In this document: in pieces, positions 5,455 to 8,839 of the stretch | How the letters are laid out: each line of letters starts with the position of its first letter | Numbering within the stretch: position 1 is the first letter of the stretch | From: an uncultured Lachnospiraceae bacterium | GTDB lineage: Bacteria; Bacillota; Clostridia; Lachnospirales; Lachnospiraceae | Length of the DNA: 8,839 nucleotides | Direction of reading: 5' to 3' | NCBI GenBank assembly: GCA_902803245.1 | Contig: CADCPJ010000326.1 | Span: 1-8,839 of the forward strand | Notes under the pieces: generated by a model | What the model was told of the DNA's origin: nothing | Databases searched by the model: none | Seen by the model: the letters and a program-made list of their open reading frames with translations, nothing else | Position numbers and translations under genes: made by a program

Positions 5455-7350
5455 CGAAGAAAGAAGAACGAAAACATCGAACAGGATATCGAGCTTGAAA
5501 TCGGACAGGATGTGAGAAAGATCCTGGACGGGGAGTCCGTCCGCGACATCGAAGAGGAGAGCGGACCTCAGCTCTATCCCGGCATGACGGACGCCGGAAT
5601 CGGCTCGGAGCTGGACAGGACACGCATCTACGGTGCGGGTCCTGCTCCGGGCGCCGATGTCCGATACAGCAGCGAATACGATGAGCGGAGCGACAGGTCC
5701 CGCCGGTACGGTACCGGATACGATGAGCGGGACGACAGGTCCCGCCGGTATGACGCCGGATACGATGAGCGGAGCGACAGGTTCCGCCGATATGACGCCG
5801 GATACGATGAAGCTGACGGAGAGTACGGAGGTTACGAGGGCGATCACAATAGAAAGCACATAGACGATTACGGGGACGATTACGAAGGAGAATACGAGGA
5901 CAAATACGTTGAGGACGAAGGAGGGGAGCTTCCGCCGCCAAAGAGAAAGCAGCCGCGTCCCTATCTCATCATTGCAGTGTCATTCGGACTCCTGTTCCTC
6001 TTTCTCAGCGCGCATCTCATCTATTTCAACGTGAGAATGAAGGATGAGATCCTTTCCAGCCCGTACAACCGGAGGCAGAACGCTCAGGCTGATCTCGTGA
6101 GGCGCGGCAGCATCCTCTCCGCGGACGGAGCCACGCTCGCAAGGACCGACACTTACGACGGGACAGAGGAGCGCGTGTATCCCTATGCGAACATTTTCGC
6201 TCACGCCGTGGGCTTCATCACCCATGGAAAGAGCGGCATCGAATCCTTCGCCAATTATGAGCTCCTTACGTCCCACACGAACATCATCGACCAGATGATC
6301 AACGAGTTTCGGAAAAAGAAGAGCGACGGGGACAACGTCGTGACGACGCTGAACGCGAAGCTGCAGGAGGCGGCCTACTACGCTCTCGGAGACTACCGCG
6401 GGGCCGTCATCTGCATGAATCCGAAGACCGGAGCCATTCTCGCGATGGTGTCAAAGCCGAATTTCGACCCGAACACACTGGCGGAAATCTGGGACGAGAT
6501 GGTGGCGGACTCCTCGAACTCCAACCTCGTGAACCGCGCGACGCAGGGACTGTATCCCCCGGGATCAACATTTAAGATCGTGACAGCTCTTGCGTATTAC
6601 AAGCGGCATCACACATTTGACGGTTTCCACTTCAACTGCACGGGGGAGTTCACGGTGGACGACTACACTGTCCACTGCTACAAGGGGACGGTCCACGGGG
6701 AGGAGGACTTCAAGTCCGCATTTGCCCACAGCTGCAACACGGCATTTTCCCGGATAGGGCTGGACCTCGGCGCCGGGAATTTAAGCGGAACCGCGTTGAG
6801 CCTGATGTTCGGGGAGTCCCTCCCGTGCGAGCTCCTGTCCTCGAAGAGCCGGTGGTCACTCGCGAATTCCCCGGACGACGTCGAGCTTGTCCAGACCGCA
6901 TTCGGGCAGGGAAAGACGCTGGTCACCCCGTATCATATGGCTCTCCTTGTCTCGGCGATCGCAAATGACGGCGTCCTCATGACCCCGCATCTCATCGACC
7001 ACACAGAGAGCGCCGCAGGGGACCTCGTGAAGAAGACAAAACCTTCCGTCTATCGCAGGCTCGTCACTCATGACGAGGCGGAGGCCTTGAGTTCTCTCAT
7101 GCAGGCCGTCGTGGAGGAGGGGTCAGCCAGCGAGCTGTCCGGCAGAAGCTACCGGGTCGCCGGCAAGACCGGATCTGCGGAGTACACGAAATCGAGCGGT
7201 GAGATCGGGACACACTCCTGGTTCGTCGGCTTCACGAATCCCGGCGACTCGGAATTCGCGATCGCCGTGATCGCCGAAAATGGCGGCGCGGGAAGTTCCA
7301 CGGCAGTTCCGATTGCATCTGAGATCCTGTCGCAGTATTATGGATGGTGA
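5452..7350 (+). CDS. Class B penicillin-binding protein (peptidoglycan DD-transpeptidase)
   Basis: This is a monofunctional transpeptidase that cross-links peptide stems outside the membrane and is the partner of the SEDS polymerase. The 632 residues comprise a long cytoplasmic tail (1-170), one membrane anchor (about 171-191, after KRKQPRP), a short pedestal region (NRRQN at 206-210, LVRRGSILSADGATLA at 215-230) and a transpeptidase domain (about 315-630). The three active-site motifs are intact: SxxK as STFK (372-375, nucleophile Ser372), SxN as SCN (427-429) and KTG (572-574). WFVGF (590-594) is also typical. The short pedestal resembles PbpA-type proteins found beside RodA-like partners. 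The odd part is the tail: acidic, Tyr/Arg/Asp-rich, apparently disordered, with a 14-residue tandem repeat (76-131). It is much longer than the usual short cytoplasmic end of class B PBPs. The start is TTG with an SD in the preceding gene. Division versus elongation role is not decided by the sequence. Confidence 0.93.
   Translation: MRRKKNENIEQDIELEIGQDVRKILDGESVRDIEEESGPQLYPGMTDAGIGSELDRTRIYGAGPAPGADVRYSSEYDERSDRSRRYGTGYDERDDRSRRYDAGYDERSDRFRRYDAGYDEADGEYGGYEGDHNRKHIDDYGDDYEGEYEDKYVEDEGGELPPPKRKQPRPYLIIAVSFGLLFLFLSAHLIYFNVRMKDEILSSPYNRRQNAQADLVRRGSILSADGATLARTDTYDGTEERVYPYANIFAHAVGFITHGKSGIESFANYELLTSHTNIIDQMINEFRKKKSDGDNVVTTLNAKLQEAAYYALGDYRGAVICMNPKTGAILAMVSKPNFDPNTLAEIWDEMVADSSNSNLVNRATQGLYPPGSTFKIVTALAYYKRHHTFDGFHFNCTGEFTVDDYTVHCYKGTVHGEEDFKSAFAHSCNTAFSRIGLDLGAGNLSGTALSLMFGESLPCELLSSKSRWSLANSPDDVELVQTAFGQGKTLVTPYHMALLVSAIANDGVLMTPHLIDHTESAAGDLVKKTKPSVYRRLVTHDEAEALSSLMQAVVEEGSASELSGRSYRVAGKTGSAEYTKSSGEIGTHSWFVGFTNPGDSEFAIAVIAENGGAGSSTAVPIASEILSQYYGW
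5677..5844 (+). repeat. 42-bp tandem repeat in the PBP cytoplasmic tail
   Basis: Three closely similar 42-base units (5677-5718, 5719-5760, 5761-5802) are followed by a fourth that has diverged after its first eight bases (5803-5844). Each encodes 14 residues of the pattern YDERSDRSRRYDAG, giving evenly spaced tyrosines and alternating acid/base runs. The unit length is a whole number of codons, so copy-number changes would not break the frame. Confidence 0.93.
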
Positions 7351-7395
7351 GAGAAATCCGAAAACGAATCGGGCTAAGGTTTAGGTAATATTATT
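7351..7395 (+). other. Short spacer after the PBP gene
   Basis: These 45 bases carry a weak CCGA/TCGG stem (7358-7361 / 7369-7372) without a T-tract, and a purine-rich TAAGGTTTAGG (7375-7385) ending ten bases before the next ATG, which probably serves as its SD. The spacer becomes AT-rich just before the start codon. I see no terminator, so read-through into the next gene is likely. Confidence 0.45.
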
Positions 7396-7710
7396 ATGTT
7401 AACGTGGCGCGAACCTCTCTATATTGAAGACCAGCTGAAGAAACGCGAGAAGAGGCTGAAAAAGAGACTGAATGACGGAAAGGCCGACGTCGGTCACTAC
7501 CTGATCACGCTGTCCCAAAATCCGAATGACAACCTCGACATCATTTCCACGTCCTATCTGAAACAGAGGACGCTGTACAATATGCTCCCGACTGTCGTAG
7601 GGATAGCGGCTTCGAAAACAGGAGCCATAAAGCTTGTCCGGCTCATCGCCGAGGACTGTCTGGCCAAAACGAAAGGACTGGATATCCGTGCCTTCCTCAC
7701 GGAGGAGTGA
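7396..7710 (+). CDS. Conserved hypothetical protein, 104 residues
   Basis: I do not recognise a named family, but the protein looks genuine. It starts with ATG after a modest SD, is read in the operon direction, and has a clear architecture: an N-terminal segment MLTWREPLYIED, a Lys/Arg-rich amphipathic stretch (about 14-28), a mixed region with YLITLSQNPNDNLDII (36-51), then LPTVVGIAASKTGAIKLVRLIAEDCL (64-89), which reads as a strand-helix pair, ending GLDIRAFLTEE. Similar small proteins with a SQNP/ASNP-NLLDI motif and a glycine-phased helix occur beside PBP genes in Lachnospiraceae as I recall; this needs a database search. No signal peptide or membrane segment is visible, so it is probably cytoplasmic. 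Its last codons and stop form the first unit of the repeat array that follows. Confidence 0.8.
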   Translation: MLTWREPLYIEDQLKKREKRLKKRLNDGKADVGHYLITLSQNPNDNLDIISTSYLKQRTLYNMLPTVVGIAASKTGAIKLVRLIAEDCLAKTKGLDIRAFLTEE

Positions 7711-7815
7711 CAGGGAGTGACGTGGATCGATGAGGAGTGACAGGGAGTGACGTGGATCCATGAGGAGTGACGAGGAGTGACGAAGAGTGACATTGGAGGA
7801 GTGACGTTGGAGGAG
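7702..7815 (+). repeat. Tandem array of GAGTGAC motifs with repeated stop and SD sequences
   Basis: Two 30-base units (7702-7731 and 7732-7761) differ at one base. They are followed by shortened derivatives down to GGAGGAG (7809-7815), which is the SD of the next gene. The heptamer GAGTGAC occurs eight times between 7705 and 7805, at steps of 10, 20, 10, 20, 10, 10 and 14 bases. The first unit contains the final Glu-Glu-stop of the 104-residue gene, and the same Glu-Glu-TGA recurs in that frame at 7732-7740 and 7762-7770. There are no unique spacers, so this is not a CRISPR array. Confidence 0.92.
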
Positions 7816-7819
7816 ACCG

Positions 7820-8839
7820 ATGAGCTTGTTTCTGGCTGTTCTCGCTGTGATTGGAAAAATCCTTCTGGTGATCCTGGCCGTCGTGCTGGTGATCATCCTC
7901 CTTGTGCTGCTCGTTCCGGTCCGCTACACCGCTAAGGAGTCCGCGAAGGACGGGGGGTTCCTGGGTGAGGGAAGAATCACCTGGCTTCTTCATATCATCA
8001 CCGTCGACGTCTCCTATGTGAAGAGACCGGGTGAGGAGAAGGTGTTCGATATTGTTTTCCGCCTCCTCGGCATCAATATCAGGGAAGTGAAGAAGAAGCG
8101 GAGGGAGAAGAAGCTCGCGAAGCGGAAGGCGGCGAAGAAGCAAAAGCTTGAGGAGATGAAAGAGAAGGATCCCGAGCATTATGAGCAGTTAAAAGAGGAG
8201 GCCAGGCGCCGGAGGGCGGAGAGAGAGGCCGAAAGAGCGCGCGAGGAGGAAGCGGCGCGCCTTCGAATCGAAGCGGAGAAGGAGAAGCTGAAGCAGGCGA
8301 AGAAGATGAGGGAGAAGCTCGTCATCAGAACGAGAATTAAGATCAGCATCGCCGGCAGGTTCCTTCGGGCCGCCGTCTCTACCATCTGGCGCGCCTTCTG
8401 GTTCGTGATCGGTGCCATCGAGCGGGCTGCGGCGATCCCGGGAAGCATCGCGGAGCACATGGGCAAAATCATATCCAAAATATCGGCATTGTGTGCTACA
8501 ATATCCAAGTGGGTGGATTTCTGGGGAGACCCGAGGGTCAAAAACGCTGTGCGGATTGTTAAGAAGCACTCGATGATCATCCTGAAGCACATCGCTCCGA
8601 AGGACTTTTCCGGGCACATCCATTTCGGTTTCAAGGATCCCGCACTCACGGGGCAGGCGCTCGGACTGCTGTCGGCCTTATCGCCTGTCTTTAAGTGGAA
8701 GCTGCAGCTCGACCCGGACTTCGCGGAATCTGCGCTTGAAGGTTCCCTCTTCGAAAAGGGCCGGATCCGGCTGGGAACAGTGGGTTTTCACGTCCTGCTT
8801 GTTATTTTAAGAAGCGACGTGAGGTATGCGTGGCGGACC
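7820..8839 (+). CDS. DUF2953 membrane protein (YtfI-like), 3' truncated by window
   Basis: DUF2953 proteins are membrane-anchored proteins of unknown biochemical role. In sporulating Firmicutes they are commonly encoded just upstream of the ytfJ/gerW sporulation gene. The visible 340 residues start with an N-terminal membrane helix (about 5-33). A short beta-rich segment follows (49-85, containing GEGRITWLLHIITVDVSY), then a very highly charged Lys/Arg/Glu helix likely to be a coiled coil (about 88-168), a second amphipathic region (about 180-235), and the DUF2953 core: GHIHFGFKDPALTGQALGLL (265-284), LDPDFAESALEGSLFEKGRI (297-316) and the following helix. Start ATG 7820 has GGAGG (7809-7813) six bases upstream. 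No stop is reached before the window end, so roughly the last few tens of residues are probably missing. The charged insert makes it longer than the simple YtfI type. Assignment of DUF2953 is from the GDPA/DPALTG and DPDF...GRI motifs. Confidence 0.87.
   Translation, partial: MSLFLAVLAVIGKILLVILAVVLVIILLVLLVPVRYTAKESAKDGGFLGEGRITWLLHIITVDVSYVKRPGEEKVFDIVFRLLGINIREVKKKRREKKLAKRKAAKKQKLEEMKEKDPEHYEQLKEEARRRRAEREAERAREEEAARLRIEAEKEKLKQAKKMREKLVIRTRIKISIAGRFLRAAVSTIWRAFWFVIGAIERAAAIPGSIAEHMGKIISKISALCATISKWVDFWGDPRVKNAVRIVKKHSMIILKHIAPKDFSGHIHFGFKDPALTGQALGLLSALSPVFKWKLQLDPDFAESALEGSLFEKGRIRLGTVGFHVLLVILRSDVRYAWRT

Noticed and set aside
5633..5863. A 76-codon + strand frame across the PBP repeat, rich in Thr/Gly/Pro
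   Set aside because: It is a shifted reading of the 42-bp repeat; the PBP frame continues without interruption and includes the membrane anchor and catalytic motifs.
4577..5941. A 454-codon open frame on the - strand
   Set aside because: It lies opposite the SEDS gene and the PBP tail, both with strong family motifs. Its Arg/His-rich composition and repeats mirror GC-rich codon bias and the PBP tandem repeat.
7358..7372. Stem after the PBP gene as a terminator
   Set aside because: Only four base pairs and no T-tract.
7702..7805. CRISPR array
   Set aside because: The unit is about 30 bases but copies abut directly with no unique spacers, and no cas gene is present.
7697..8179. A 160-codon - strand frame with repeated TPHRSTSLPV-like peptides
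   Set aside because: It is the complement of the 7702-7805 repeat plus the charged DUF2953 region; no RBS or family resemblance.

Overview
The window looks like chromosomal core from a GC-rich, Gram-positive member of the Clostridia, most likely Lachnospiraceae-like. This is inferred from gene order and protein flavour: ruvB, then zapA, a two-domain U32 protein, a SEDS protein, a class B penicillin-binding protein (PBP), a small conserved ORF and a DUF2953 protein. Strong GGAGG-type ribosome binding sites and the use of TTG starts fit this. All genes are on the + strand. I see no tRNA, rRNA, CRISPR array, transposase or phage gene, and no composition break that would point to a recent island.

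Layout: 1-131 is a leader with no gene I can support. ruvB (132-1139) ends the upstream unit and is followed directly by a hairpin plus T-tract (1138-1179). A TATAAT promoter (1169-1197) partly overlaps that T-tract and starts a second unit. This unit holds zapA (1251-1625, from a TTG start), a U32/DUF3656 protein (1668-4067), a FtsW/RodA/SpoVE-family SEDS glycosyltransferase (4145-5446), a class B PBP (5452-7350, TTG start), a 104-residue protein of unknown function (7396-7710) and a DUF2953 membrane protein (7820 to the window end, 3' truncated).

Functionally, ruvB belongs to Holliday-junction processing. The second unit is mainly about cell division and peptidoglycan. ZapA bundles FtsZ. 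The SEDS protein and the PBP form the usual polymerase/transpeptidase pair. The U32 protein belongs to a family known for Fe-S-dependent hydroxylation of RNA or ubiquinone precursors, and is the outlier in theme. DUF2953 proteins (B. subtilis YtfI type) are usually next to the sporulation gene ytfJ/gerW, which would be expected just past the window end.

The most unusual content is not a new gene cassette but small-scale structure. (1) A strong hairpin lies between the zapA-proximal Shine-Dalgarno (SD) sequence and the U32 start, so that folding would bring a distant SD into register. (2) A tandem array at 7702-7805 repeats the stop codon and SD-like sequence of the small gene, in frame. (3) Tandem repeats of whole codons occur inside the PBP cytoplasmic tail (42-bp unit) and the U32 linker (36-bp unit). 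I do not see clear evidence of a previously undescribed multi-gene system.
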